Shown here in pieces: positions 1 to 8,209 of a stretch of DNA of 64,000 nt. The notes beneath the pieces are model-generated. The model saw nothing but the letters and a program-made list of their open reading frames with translations. It ran no database searches and was not told the DNA's origin. Position numbers and translations under genes: made by a program. Position 1 is the stretch's first letter, and each line of letters starts with the position of its first letter. Location: NCBI RefSeq assembly GCF_014203595.1, contig NZ_JACHJK010000003.1, forward strand, positions 124,001-188,000, read 5' to 3'. Source of the stretch: Streptomyces echinatus (GTDB lineage: Bacteria; Actinomycetota; Actinomycetes; Streptomycetales; Streptomycetaceae).

Positions 1-465
1 CACCGGTGAGACGCCGTCGGCGTCGGTCAAGAGTTCCAGCGCCGGGGTGTGGGCGCCGAGCCGCCGCACCGGGGGTGCGCTGGCGCCACATGTATTCCGG
101 CCCTTGGAGGTCGCCGCGCAGTTGACGGCCGTCGGCGGGGAAGGGGTCGCTGGATGCGTGCCAGTTCGTCCATGCGCGCGTGCGTCTCGTCGAGGAAGCG
201 CGTCATCCAGTCCTGGTCGGCGAGGGATCCGCCGAGTGCCTCCCGGCTCGCCATGGCGGCCTCGCGCAGTTCGGGGACGTCGTCCACGTACCAGATGCCG
301 GTGCCGACGGATGCGGTCGCTCCGCTAGCTCCGTGTATCCCTTGTCGGCCAGGATGACGTCGGCGCCCGCCTGAGCGGCCTTGATCGCGGCCCAGGTGCC
401 CGCGGGGCGCCGCCGATCACCAGCACGTCGGTGGACAGAGCCTGTTCGAGTTCTGAGCTCGTCAT
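1..465 (-). pseudogene. FAD-dependent oxidoreductase (fumarate reductase/succinate dehydrogenase flavoprotein type), frameshifted, cut by window edge
   Basis: The ATG at 465 opens MTSSELEQALSTDVLVIGG, the beginning of a Rossmann FAD-binding fold. The rest of the fold (GTWAAIKAAQAGADVILADK) sits in a second frame, and the next conserved block (VDDVPELREAAMASREALGG, about 200-290) in a third. At least two frameshifts therefore interrupt the gene within 300 bases, and it runs off the window start. Flavoproteins of this type occur beside sulfonate-use genes in actinobacteria, which fits the neighbouring locus. Sequencing errors cannot be excluded, but the adjacent ABC ATPase gene is also broken, so genuine decay is more likely. 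Confidence 0.7.
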
Positions 466-492
466 GGCTCTGCGTTCGTTCCCGTACGGGGT

Positions 493-1305
493 TCAGGGTT
501 TGAGGCGGCCGGTGGCGAACATCGCGGCCGACCAGGCCGTCAGCGCCGCTGCCAGACCCCAGACCACGGCAAGGGCCCAGCCGGCGCTGACGTCGCCCTG
601 GCCGAGGAACCCGATCCGCTCGACCTGGGCCAGCCAGAAGACGGGGTCGAGGTGGCTTACGTAGTTCCAGAGGGGCGGCAGTTGATGGACCGAGTAAAAG
701 ACGCCGCCGAGGAAGCCCAGCGGCAGCAGGATGATCGACTCCATGGCGTAGACATGGTCGAGGGACCTGGCGTGACCGCCCGCGATCACGCCGATCTGCG
801 CGGCGACCAGGAGCACTCCGAGCGTGCCGAACAGCGGGACGACGGGGCGGGCCGGGGCGCCGCCGTGGGTGAGCGGCAGGGCCACCGCCAGGACGCCCGC
901 GCCCACGACGACGCCTCGGGCAACGCCGGCGCCCACCAGTGCCGCGTTGATCTCCCACCACCTGAGCGGGCTCGCGAACACGTCGTTGATGTACTGGTCC
1001 CGACGGGCCTCGAACAGGCTGGTCGTCCCGTTGAAGAAGCCGACGTTGACGATCGCCTGGGCGAAGAGGCCGGGCACGATGAAGCCGCCGTAGCCGACGC
1101 CGTCGATCGTGTCGACGTGCGAGCCGAGAGCCGATCCGAAGACCACGACGAACAGCACCGTCGACAGCACCGGACCGACGACGCTGTAGCGCCAGATCCT
1201 GAGGAAACGCAGGACCTCGCGCTCCAGGAACCCCAGAAACGGTGAGCGCTCCGCCCGGAAGGACTCGTCATACGCCGAGAGGGCCGGCGTCCCGGTGCTG
1301 CTCAC
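493..1305 (-). CDS. ABC-2 type transporter permease
   Basis: About 270 residues from a GTG at 1305 (VSSTGTPALSAYDES) that overlaps the stop of the upstream ATPase gene by four bases, the usual ATPase-permease coupling. Six hydrophobic segments are visible, including SVVGPVLSTVLFVVVFGSAL near residue 50 and AMESIILLPLGFLGGVFYS near 190. The short soluble N-terminus and six membrane spans match DrrB/NodJ-type ABC-2 exporters of drugs or polysaccharides. The permease reads intact, but its partner ATPase has lost its Walker B region, so the exporter is probably inactive unless another ATPase serves it. Confidence 0.85.
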   Translation of the reverse strand: MSSTGTPALSAYDESFRAERSPFLGFLEREVLRFLRIWRYSVVGPVLSTVLFVVVFGSALGSHVDTIDGVGYGGFIVPGLFAQAIVNVGFFNGTTSLFEARRDQYINDVFASPLRWWEINAALVGAGVARGVVVGAGVLAVALPLTHGGAPARPVVPLFGTLGVLLVAAQIGVIAGGHARSLDHVYAMESIILLPLGFLGGVFYSVHQLPPLWNYVSHLDPVFWLAQVERIGFLGQGDVSAGWALAVVWGLAAALTAWSAAMFATGRLKP

Positions 1306-1917
1306 GAGGCCATCTCCTCTGCCGTGATCACCCGTTCGAAGACCTCCGAGGCGAGGACGGTGCATGAGGGCCCGCGCAAGGACGAGGCGCCGTTGCATAC
1401 CGCCGGAGAGTTCGTAGGCGCGTACGTCGGCCTTGTCGTCGAGACGGAACAGGGCGAGGAGTTCGTCCGCGCGCCGGGCGGCCGCCTTCCGACCTGTGCC
1501 GTGATATCCCGCGTGGTAGACCAGGATCTGCCGGATGGACAGGAACCGGTCGACGTTGATCTCCTGCGCGGCCGGACCCAGCAGTCAGCGGGCCTGACGG
1601 CTGCGGTAATCGTGCCCGAAGACGGAGAGGCTGCCGGCGCTGGGGCGCACGATGTTGCTCACCGAACCGATGAGCGTGGTCTTCCCCGCGCCGTTCGGGC
1701 CGAGCAGCCCGAAGCACGCACCATCCGGTATCTCCAGGTCGAGCCCGGCCACCGCGGTGAAGCCGTCCTCGTACGTCTTGCGCAGGCCCTCGACCCGCAG
1801 CGCGGGCGGACTCCCGCCGCTCCGGAAAGTGGAAGCGGCGGGAGTCGCGAGCGGGTCACCCAGGGGAAGCGGGCCGGCCGTGGGAAGCGGATCAGGCCCG
1901 GAAAGCGTGTCAGCCAT
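1302..1917 (-). pseudogene. ABC-2 transporter ATP-binding protein, frameshifted and internally deleted
   Basis: The ATG at 1917 overlaps the upstream monooxygenase stop. The N-terminal part is a normal DrrA-type ATPase with Walker A GPNGAGKTTLIGS, but this frame stops at 1585 just after SVFGHDY. The next frame carries the following block (INVDRFLSIRQILVYHAGYH) and the signature motif LSGGMQRRLVLARALMHRP. The Walker B, D-loop and switch histidine that should follow are missing: the sequence jumps to a C-terminal tail, SEVFERVITAEEMAS. This looks like one frameshift near 1590 plus a deletion of roughly 100 codons near 1355. Confidence 0.8.
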
Positions 1918-3238
1918 GGAACTGGTTCGCGGGCACCGGGAGCCCGTAGTGCTCACGCAGGGTGGTGCCTTCGTACTCCTCGCGGAACAACCCCTTGCCG
2001 CGCAGGATCGGCAGCACGTGCTCGACGAAGACCGCCAGGCCCGACGGCAGCGCGGGGGCCATGATGTTGAACCCGTCCGCGGCACCGCCCTCGAACCAGG
2101 CGATGATCGTGTCCGCCACCTGCTCGGGCGTGCCGACGAACTCGAAGTGGCCGCGGCCGCCCCCGAGCCGGGAGATGATCTGCCGGACCGTCAACTGCTC
2201 GCGCACCGCGAGATCGATGATCAAGTCGGAACGGCTCTGCGAACCCTCCAGTTTCGGCCTCGCCAGGATGAACTCCGGCAAAGGCTGGTCGAGTTCGAAG
2301 ACCGACGGCTCGGTCTCGAACACAGCGGCCAGCTGACGCAGCCCGTACTCCGGGACGCGCAGCTCGTCGAACTGCCGCGCAAGCGCCCGGGCCTCCTCCT
2401 CGGTCGAGCCGATGTACGGGACGATGCCCGGCAGGACGATGACACCGTCCGGGTCGCGCCCCGCGGACCTGGTCCGTGCCTTGATGTCGGCGTAGAAGCC
2501 GGCCGCACGCTCGTACGTCGTGTGCGCGGTGAAGATCGCCTCGGCGTGCCGTGCCGCGAAGTCCTTGCCGTCCTCCGAGGAGCCGGCCTGGACCAGCAGC
2601 GGGTAACCCTGCGGCGGACGCTCGACGTTGAGCGGGCCGGCCACCTTGAAGTACCTGCCCTGGTGGCCGAGCCGGTGCAGCCGCTCGGGGTCGGCGTAGC
2701 GTCCGGTGGTCCTGTCCGCGACGACGGCCTCGGACTCCCAGCTGTCCCACAGCGCCTTGGCGACCTTCAGGAACTCGTCGGCGCGGGCGTAGCGTTGGGC
2801 GTGGCCGGGGCGGTCGTCGAGGCCGAAGTTGGCGGCCTCGTCGGCCCCGGCCGAGGTGACGATGTTCCAGCCGGCCCGGCCGCCGCTGACGTGGTCGACG
2901 GACGCGAGCCGGCGGGCGAGGTTGTACGGCTCGTTGTACGTCGACGACACGGTCGCGATGAGGCCGATCCTGCTGGTCGCCTGGGACAGCGCGGTCAGCA
3001 GGGTCAGCGGTTCGAGCTGGCCCGGTGGGCGGAACTCGCCGGTGCCGATGAGGGCGGGGCCGTCCGCGAGGAACAGCGAGTCGAACTTGGCGCTCTCGGC
3101 GAGCTGTGCCAGTTCGATCCAGTGCCGTAGGTCGAAGTCGGCGCGGGGATTGCTGTGCGGCAGCCGCCACGCCGCCTCGTGGTGGCCCGCTTCCATGAGG
3201 AAGGCGTTGAGGTGGAGCCTCCTCCGTCCCGCGCTCAT
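1910..3238 (-). CDS. LLM-class flavin-dependent monooxygenase (NtaA/SnaA/DszA-like)
   Basis: A 442-residue luciferase-like monooxygenase. The N-terminal block with HHEAAWRLP, the substrate-side motif FDSLFLADGPAL and the conserved RAGWNIVTSAGADEAANFG are typical of the nitrilotriacetate, pristinamycin-synthase A and DszA subgroup, which uses FMNH2 supplied by a separate reductase. The start overlaps the stop of the binding-protein gene (ATGA), so it is part of the same operon. In this context it probably oxidises a sulfonate or another organosulfur compound to release sulfite, but the substrate cannot be read from sequence. Confidence 0.9.
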   Translation of the reverse strand: MSAGRRRLHLNAFLMEAGHHEAAWRLPHSNPRADFDLRHWIELAQLAESAKFDSLFLADGPALIGTGEFRPPGQLEPLTLLTALSQATSRIGLIATVSSTYNEPYNLARRLASVDHVSGGRAGWNIVTSAGADEAANFGLDDRPGHAQRYARADEFLKVAKALWDSWESEAVVADRTTGRYADPERLHRLGHQGRYFKVAGPLNVERPPQGYPLLVQAGSSEDGKDFAARHAEAIFTAHTTYERAAGFYADIKARTRSAGRDPDGVIVLPGIVPYIGSTEEEARALARQFDELRVPEYGLRQLAAVFETEPSVFELDQPLPEFILARPKLEGSQSRSDLIIDLAVREQLTVRQIISRLGGGRGHFEFVGTPEQVADTIIAWFEGGAADGFNIMAPALPSGLAVFVEHVLPILRGKGLFREEYEGTTLREHYGLPVPANQFHG

Positions 3239-4293
3239 GAGGTGACCTTGAGCTTGGAGCTGTCGTAGCCGGCCGGGAGGAGGTTGTCGACGATCGACGG
3301 GACGTCGACCTTCTTGGAGATCTGACCGGCCTCCAGGAAGGCGTCGGCGAGCTTCTGCTCCAGTTCGATGTCCGACTGCCCCACCGGAGTCACCCTGTTC
3401 GAGTAGGCGGCCAGGGACGCCTTGGCGTCATCCAGCGGGATGCCCTGCTCCTTCGACAGCGCCTGCGCGTATTTGTCGGGGTTCTTGACCGCCCAGGCGA
3501 ACTCTCGCGACAGCCTCTTCAGGACGTCCGTCAGAGCCGCACGCTTGGTCTTGTCCTTCAGCGACGTGTCGCTCGCGACGTAGTAACTGCTCGTCTGGTC
3601 GATCGGCGGGAGGCCCTTCACCAGGATCCGCGCGCCGTTCTTGACCGCGATCGCCGACTGCGGGTTCCAGATCGACCAGGCGTCCACCTTCCCGGTGTTG
3701 AACGCCGTGGCGCCGGCCGCCGGATCGAGGAAGACCAGCTTCACGTCCTTCGGGGTCAGACCGACGCTCTTCAGCGCGTTCAGGGCCAGACCGTGGGCCG
3801 AACTGCCCTGCGGGACAGCGATCCTCTTGCCCTTGAGGTCGGCTGCCGTCTTCAGCTGCGAGCCCTTCGGCACGATGATGTTCTCGTTCGACTGGGTGGG
3901 TGCGAGGGAGCGGTTGACGGCCACGACCTTGAAGCCGTACTCCTTCGCGGCGCCGGTGATCGGCGGGACGTCGCCGACGCTGCCCAGGTCGATGTCGCCC
4001 GAGGCGGCGGCCTGCACGAGCGGCGGCCCGTACGTGAAGCGGGCGAACTTCACCTTGTAGGGCGCGTTGTCGAACACGCCGGTGACCTTCGCCAGTTCCT
4101 GGCTGCCGTCACCGCCGTTGTCGCCGATCGTGAAGGTGTACTTGCTCCACTCGGGGTGCTTGGCGTCACTCGCGTCGACGGCGTTGCTCAGCGGCGCGGC
4201 GGTGTCCGACGACGATCCTCCGCAGGCGACGAGGGTACTCGCCAGAGCGAGCGAGCCGACTGCGCCGATGAGTCTCGTGGTTCTCTTTCGCAT
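3235..4293 (-). CDS. ssuA: Sulfonate/nitrate/taurine ABC transporter substrate-binding lipoprotein
   Basis: A 352-residue extracellular solute-binding protein of the SsuA/NrtA family. It starts MRKRTTRLIGAVGSLALA and has a lipobox ending STLVACGG, so it should be a membrane-anchored lipoprotein. Conserved blocks include FARFTYGPPLVQAAASGDID, typical of aliphatic sulfonate binders, and LKGKRIAVPQGSSAHGLALN. The gene lies downstream of the matching ATPase and permease and overlaps the monooxygenase start. The family assignment is firm; the actual ligand (sulfonate, taurine or related) is inferred from the neighbours. Confidence 0.9.
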   Translation of the reverse strand: MRKRTTRLIGAVGSLALASTLVACGGSSSDTAAPLSNAVDASDAKHPEWSKYTFTIGDNGGDGSQELAKVTGVFDNAPYKVKFARFTYGPPLVQAAASGDIDLGSVGDVPPITGAAKEYGFKVVAVNRSLAPTQSNENIIVPKGSQLKTAADLKGKRIAVPQGSSAHGLALNALKSVGLTPKDVKLVFLDPAAGATAFNTGKVDAWSIWNPQSAIAVKNGARILVKGLPPIDQTSSYYVASDTSLKDKTKRAALTDVLKRLSREFAWAVKNPDKYAQALSKEQGIPLDDAKASLAAYSNRVTPVGQSDIELEQKLADAFLEAGQISKKVDVPSIVDNLLPAGYDSSKLKVTS

Positions 4294-4337
4294 GGGGTTG
4301 TCGTGCTTTCTGTGCTGGGTGAGGGTGTTCGAGCAGG

Positions 4338-5069
4338 TCAGTGCTGGCCGGCGAGGCCGAGGTCTTCCAGGAGCCGGGCGCGGAGTTCCTCGCGTGCGAC
4401 GCTCGCCTCACGGTCCGCGGCAGAGAGGTGCACCTCGTGCGAGGTGCCGATGCGGCCGTTGCTCATGACGACGATGCGGTCCGCCAGGGCGATCGCCTCG
4501 TCGACGTCGTGGGTGACGAGCAGCATGGCCGCGTGGTGCTTGCTGCGCAGCGCGCGTACGAGGTCGTGCATGCGCAGCCGGGTGATCGCGTCAAGGGCGG
4601 CGAACGGCTCATCGAGTAGGACGAGTTCGGGCTCGGAGACCAGCGCCCGCGCGAGTGAGACCCGCTGGGCCTCGCCGCCGGAGAGCTCCTTGGGCCAGGC
4701 CTTCTCGCGGCCCGCGAGGCCGACCTCGGCGAGCACCTCGCGGGCCCGCTGCTCCGCGTCGGGCCCGTGCAGGCCGAGCGTGACGTTGCGCAGCACCCGC
4801 TGCCAGGGCAGCAGCCGGTCGGCCTGGAAGACGATCGCACGCCGTGCCGGAACCTCCACCCGCCCGCCATCGGGCCGGTCCAGCCCGGCGAGCAGCCGCA
4901 GCAGGGTGCTCTTGCCGCAGCCCGAAGGACCGAGCAGGATCACCAACTCCTCCTCGGCGATGGTGAGGTCGAGATGGTCGAGCACCACTCGGTCACCGAA
5001 CTGACGGACCACCTGCTCGACGACGACCCCGGTCTGTCGACGGGGCTCGGTCGCAATCGTGCTGCTCAT
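4338..5069 (-). CDS. ssuB: Sulfonate/taurine ABC transporter ATP-binding protein
   Basis: A 243-residue ABC ATPase with all motifs in place: Walker A GPSGCGKSTLLRLLAGLD, signature LSGGEAQRVSLARAL, Walker B LVLLDEPFAALD and the switch histidine in LVTHDVDEA. It energises uptake through the adjacent SsuC-type permease; the two genes overlap by four bases (ATGA at 5066-5069). The 243-residue length is usual for SsuB/TauB. A 44-base gap separates it from the binding-protein gene downstream. Confidence 0.93.
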   Translation of the reverse strand: MSSTIATEPRRQTGVVVEQVVRQFGDRVVLDHLDLTIAEEELVILLGPSGCGKSTLLRLLAGLDRPDGGRVEVPARRAIVFQADRLLPWQRVLRNVTLGLHGPDAEQRAREVLAEVGLAGREKAWPKELSGGEAQRVSLARALVSEPELVLLDEPFAALDAITRLRMHDLVRALRSKHHAAMLLVTHDVDEAIALADRIVVMSNGRIGTSHEVHLSAADREASVAREELRARLLEDLGLAGQH

Positions 5070-5959
5070 GACGCCTCATAACTGGGTCGCCACCGCAGCA
5101 GCACCCGCTCGAGAGCCCGGACGAACTGGTCGGCGAGCAGACCGAGGAGCGAGTAGATCACCAGCCCCACGAAGACCTGGTTGGTCTGGAGATAGGTCTG
5201 CCCCTGAGTGATGAGGAAGCCAAGTCCTTTGTCAGCGTTGATCGTTTCGGCGGCGACCAGACCCAGGACGCTGTATGCGAGGGAGAACCGGAGGCCCACC
5301 AGGAACCCCGGCAGGGCCCCGGGCACCAGCACGCGCGTCACCAGGCGCCAGGTGCCCGCGCCCGTCGTGCGCGCCATTTCGATCAGCCGCTGGTCGACGC
5401 CCCGTATCGCGGCGAACAGGTTCAGATACATCGGGACACCGGCGCCGAAGGAGATCAGCAGCACCTTCGTGAGCTCGTCGATGCCGAACCACACGATCAT
5501 CAGCGGCAGCACCGCGAGGAGGGGGATCGTGTTCAGCACCTGTACCAAGCCGTTGAACAGGTACTCACCGCTGCGCAGCAGCCCGCCGAGCACCCCCGTG
5601 ACGATGCCCACCGTCAGACCGATCGCGAGACCGATGCCGGCCCTCTGCAGCGAGATGGCCAAGTCCGGCCCGAGGACACCCTGCTGCCAAAGAGCGGTGG
5701 CGGACCTCACGATCGACGTCGGCGCGGGAGCGTAGGTCTTCGACACCACTCCGGTCCGGGCGAGGATCTCCCAGGCGATGAGGATCGCGACCGGAGTCGT
5801 GTAGATGCCCAGCGGCCAGCGCAGGCGTTCGCGGAGTGTTCGCAGCGGCGTCCGGCGGCGGGCGTCGCGCGGCAAGAATACCTCGCGTTCCCTCGTGCCC
5901 GATGACTCGGCGCCCGGGACCTTGGTGACGGCAGGCGCCTTGAGGCTGAGCTCGGTCAT
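5066..5959 (-). CDS. ssuC: Sulfonate/taurine ABC transporter permease
   Basis: A 297-residue inner-membrane permease of the BPD_transp_1 (SsuC/TauC) family. After a soluble N-terminal extension of about 50 residues come six hydrophobic segments, with the EAA-type cytoplasmic loop in the region ARTTGAGTWRLVTRVLVPGA (about residue 195-215). It overlaps the upstream dioxygenase and the downstream ATPase by four bases on each side, so the operon order is dioxygenase, permease, ATPase, binding protein, monooxygenase. Confidence 0.93.
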   Translation of the reverse strand: MTELSLKAPAVTKVPGAESSGTREREVFLPRDARRRTPLRTLRERLRWPLGIYTTPVAILIAWEILARTGVVSKTYAPAPTSIVRSATALWQQGVLGPDLAISLQRAGIGLAIGLTVGIVTGVLGGLLRSGEYLFNGLVQVLNTIPLLAVLPLMIVWFGIDELTKVLLISFGAGVPMYLNLFAAIRGVDQRLIEMARTTGAGTWRLVTRVLVPGALPGFLVGLRFSLAYSVLGLVAAETINADKGLGFLITQGQTYLQTNQVFVGLVIYSLLGLLADQFVRALERVLLRWRPSYEAS

Positions 5960-6852
5960 GCCGCCACCGCCAGCACTCTGCTGTAGTGCGAGGCATCGCC
6001 GACCAGCTGCTCGCTGCGGCGGCCGTCGACACCGGTCGGTACCTCGCCCGCGATCGTCACCCGGTTGAGGCGGCGCGGGTGGTCGTCGTAGTTGTCCACC
6101 GCGTAGTGCTGGGTGATCCGGTTGTCGAAGATCAGCAGCTGGTTCGGAGACCAGGTCCAGCTCAGGATGTTCTCCGGACGGGTCACATACGACTGGAGGA
6201 GGCGCAGCAGATCTGCCGAGTCGCTGCTCGACAGGCCGACAATCCGCTTGGCGAAGCCGCCGATGAACAGCCCGCGCTCGCCAGTGAGCGGATGGACTCG
6301 CACGACCGGGTGCTCAGCCTCGTAGGGGGTCGAGACGAAGGCCCGGTCGTACTCCTGTCGCTGCGCCGTCGTGGCTGCGGGGCGGGCGTAGTCGTACTGG
6401 TTGGTGTGCACGACGCGCAGCGTGTCCGCGAGGGCCTGTAGTGCTTCGGGCAGGTCGCGGTAGGCAGCTGCGGCGTTGGCGATGAGAGTCTGGCCGCCGT
6501 AGGGCGTGGTCACGATGGACCGGAGCGTGGTGAGCTGCGGCGGGTTGGCCACGAAGGTGACGTCCGTATGCCACTCGTTGGCCTTGGACGTCGTGCTGTC
6601 GACGGCGAGGACATTCGTCGTGCCGTCGGCAGCCGGCACGTTCGGGTGGGCGGTGGTGAGTTCGCCGAACCACCCGGCCACGCGCTCCTGACCGGCGTTG
6701 TCGAGCTGCACGTCGTCGAACACGATCGCCTTGTGCTCGTTGAGGGCGTCGCGGAGCGTCGTGACTGTCGAGTGGTCGGGTGGCGCCGCGAGGTCGACGC
6801 CGTCGACGACCGCGCCGATGCGGCCGGTGAGCTTTCGGATGGACGGAGGCAT
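5956..6852 (-). CDS. tauD: TauD/TfdA-family Fe(II)/2-oxoglutarate dioxygenase
   Basis: A 298-residue dioxygenase of the taurine/alkylsulfonate family. The metal-binding HxD motif is visible in NEWHTDVTFVANPP and the distal histidine in ITQHYAVDNYDDHPRR, followed by the 2-oxoglutarate-binding arginine region RLNRVTIAGE. The enzyme would cleave a sulfonate into an aldehyde and sulfite. The ATG at 6852 has a good ribosome site (GGGAGG). It is the first structural gene of the operon and follows the leader peptide by about 290 bases. Taurine specificity is not proven. Confidence 0.9.
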   Translation of the reverse strand: MPPSIRKLTGRIGAVVDGVDLAAPPDHSTVTTLRDALNEHKAIVFDDVQLDNAGQERVAGWFGELTTAHPNVPAADGTTNVLAVDSTTSKANEWHTDVTFVANPPQLTTLRSIVTTPYGGQTLIANAAAAYRDLPEALQALADTLRVVHTNQYDYARPAATTAQRQEYDRAFVSTPYEAEHPVVRVHPLTGERGLFIGGFAKRIVGLSSSDSADLLRLLQSYVTRPENILSWTWSPNQLLIFDNRITQHYAVDNYDDHPRRLNRVTIAGEVPTGVDGRRSEQLVGDASHYSRVLAVAA

Positions 6853-7138
6853 GAGGGGATCCCTCCCGGGCAGATGGGCACGCCAAGGGGTGCTAGGGAA
6901 CGGGGAGTCGAGTGAAGGGGGTGGGGTACTGCACAGGACCGATCGACCACGCGGAACACCGGACTGGGCCGGCCGGAGAGAGGACGCGTGGTCGCAGAAG
7001 ACGTGTGGTCGCAGGACCGCTACAGCCGCGTTCTCAGCGGCCGCGTCGGCGTGCGCGAACAGGCTCCCGGCTCATACGAGAAAGGGATGAGAGGAGAGGG
7101 GAGCCCTCAGGAGGTGGATACGACGATCCCCTGCCGCG
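6853..7138 (-). promoter_or_regulatory. Leader region between Cys-containing leader peptide and sulfonate operon
   Basis: 286 bases of presumed 5' untranslated RNA. No ORF with coding features is visible. A 17-base direct repeat (6983-6999 and 7000-7016, 15 of 17 identical, core GTGGTCGCAG on the plus strand) lies in its middle. Given the leader peptide upstream, this is where a transcription- or translation-attenuation structure would be expected; I could not fold it and claim no specific hairpin. Confidence 0.45.
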
Positions 7139-7216
7139 TCAGCGACAACAAAACGCGCTGGAGACGTGCGCCAGGTCGATGTGGCGCCGCCGAGTGAGGT
7201 CCACGCGCGGGTTCAT
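7139..7216 (-). CDS. Cysteine-responsive leader peptide of the sulfonate operon
   Basis: A 25-residue ORF, MNPRVDLTRRRHIDLAHVSS followed by AFCCR and stop. The TRRRHIDL...VSS-A-CC pattern is the one found in small leader peptides upstream of sulfur-assimilation and sulfonate-uptake operons in Streptomyces and other actinobacteria, which are thought to sense cysteine supply by ribosome stalling on the terminal cysteine codons (TGT TGT here). No Shine-Dalgarno sequence precedes the ATG, and a plausible -10 box sits eight bases upstream, so the mRNA may be leaderless. GTG at 7204 is an alternative start. Confidence 0.7.
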   Translation of the reverse strand: MNPRVDLTRRRHIDLAHVSSAFCCR

Positions 7217-7224
7217 AAGACGGG

Positions 7225-7254
7225 AGTTCAGCAGAGGTCCACCACGTCGGTCAA
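7225..7254 (-). promoter_or_regulatory. Predicted promoter of the sulfonate operon
   Basis: On the minus strand a TTGACC box (7254-7249) is separated by 18 bases from TGAACT (7230-7225), and the leader peptide ATG follows eight bases later. This gives a housekeeping-sigma-type promoter with a transcript starting at or next to the ATG. The -10 match is weak, so this is inference. Confidence 0.4.
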
Positions 7255-7414
7255 TAACTTTCCGGACAGGTCTTGCATGGCGGACACGGAGAACGTCTCC
7301 GCCTGTTCGTGGAGATCGCATCGGTCTCCGCACTTGCCCCTGACGTGCGCGTCAAAGGCCACCGTCTGCGCGCCGGCACCAGCCGATTGTCCGCGCTCGG
7401 CTCGCTTCCCCCGA

Positions 7415-7750
7415 TCAGGCGCCTTCCATGGCCGCTTCCCTGCCCTCGGCCACCCGGGAGGTCCGACTCGTCACCGTCCTTGAGGGAGCCCCCAGGGGAT
7501 GCCCGGCGTGCAGCTGCTTCTCCACCACGAACCCACCCGCCTGCTGTCCGGGGGCTGCCAGAGCCGACCGCAGCCGCGGCGGCAGCTGCCGGGCGTCGGG
7601 CGTCTGCCTCTCTGCCGCGGCGAGTGCCTGTCGGACCGCGCTGGTCTGCAAGCGCAAGTAAGTCGCCACGGTCTCGGTCTCGGCGATCCGCTGATCGAGA
7701 TACGCCAGGATCGCGCGCAGACGCGGCGGATCAGGCGGAAGCCCGTGCAT
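7415..7750 (-). CDS. Conserved hypothetical protein, Streptomyces accessory-region type
   Basis: A 111-residue soluble protein starting MHGLPPDPPRLRAILAYLDQ and continuing with a helical segment rich in Ala, Leu and Arg (TYLRLQTSAVRQALAAAERQ), likely a short coiled coil. The N-terminal block resembles small proteins I associate with Streptomyces integrative elements and regulator pairs, from memory only. The second half (after residue 55) is low in complexity and may be poorly conserved. The start at 7750 was chosen because the conserved block begins there; upstream in-frame sequence is not protein-like. Function unknown. Confidence 0.55.
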   Translation of the reverse strand: MHGLPPDPPRLRAILAYLDQRIAETETVATYLRLQTSAVRQALAAAERQTPDARQLPPRLRSALAAPGQQAGGFVVEKQLHAGHPLGAPSRTVTSRTSRVAEGREAAMEGA

Positions 7751-7765
7751 GTGTTCGATTCTATG

Positions 7766-7891
7766 ATGGTGGCCATGCACAGCAACCCCGAGCGGCCCGG
7801 CCGCTTCCACCTACTGCTCACCACAACAGGTCACAGCCCTGCCAGACCGGAGCGCGCTAGCTGGCGCGTGCCGTCTGAGAACGGACCGTGA
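7766..7891 (+). pseudogene. Truncated small hypothetical protein (PERPGRFHLLL type)
   Basis: A 41-residue ORF beginning MVAMHSNPERPGRFHLLLTT, divergent from the previous gene with 15 bases between starts. The segment PERPGRFHLLL resembles the N-terminus of a roughly 70-residue family I associate with Streptomyces accessory regions, where it continues with a tryptophan-rich half. Here the remainder (GHSPARPERASWRVPSENGP) looks unrelated, so the gene is probably a truncated copy. Family memory only; not verified. Confidence 0.4.
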
Positions 7892-8209
7892 AGCCGCCCG
7901 TGCCGCATCTCGCCAACCGGGCCGTCGACCCGGCCCTCATGCACGCCCTAGCCCCGGGTCTGCGCTGGCTGATGGTCCGCAAGTGGCCGGCCTGCGCCGC
8001 GGCGGTCGACGGGAGTGCCCGGTGAGCGGCGGCAAGCCGATGAGCGGGGCCGTGGTGGTGTACCGCGACCCGCGCGCCACGGTGCGCGCACTGCCCACGC
8101 TCCAGGTCCTCGACCAGGTGTGGCCGACAGACCGACCCGCATCCTGGTCGGTCTGCAGGCACTCGCCATAGGTGAGACTGCCGACCCCATGGCGCTCCGG
8201 CCCCTCCTC
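7892..8209 (+). other. 318-base stretch with no convincing gene
   Basis: Short plus-strand frames read MSGAVVVYRDPRATVRALPT (from about 8040) and, in another frame, RPTRILVGLQALAIGETADP (about 8130-8190). They look like pieces of one decayed gene in two frames, but I do not recognise it. The stretch ends at the left inverted repeat of the insertion sequence. Confidence 0.3.

Noticed and set aside
5208..5735. Plus-strand open frame of 175 residues opposite the sulfonate permease
   Set aside because: Arg/Pro/Ser-rich, no motif; it is a shadow of the SsuC-type gene, which has clear homology on the minus strand.
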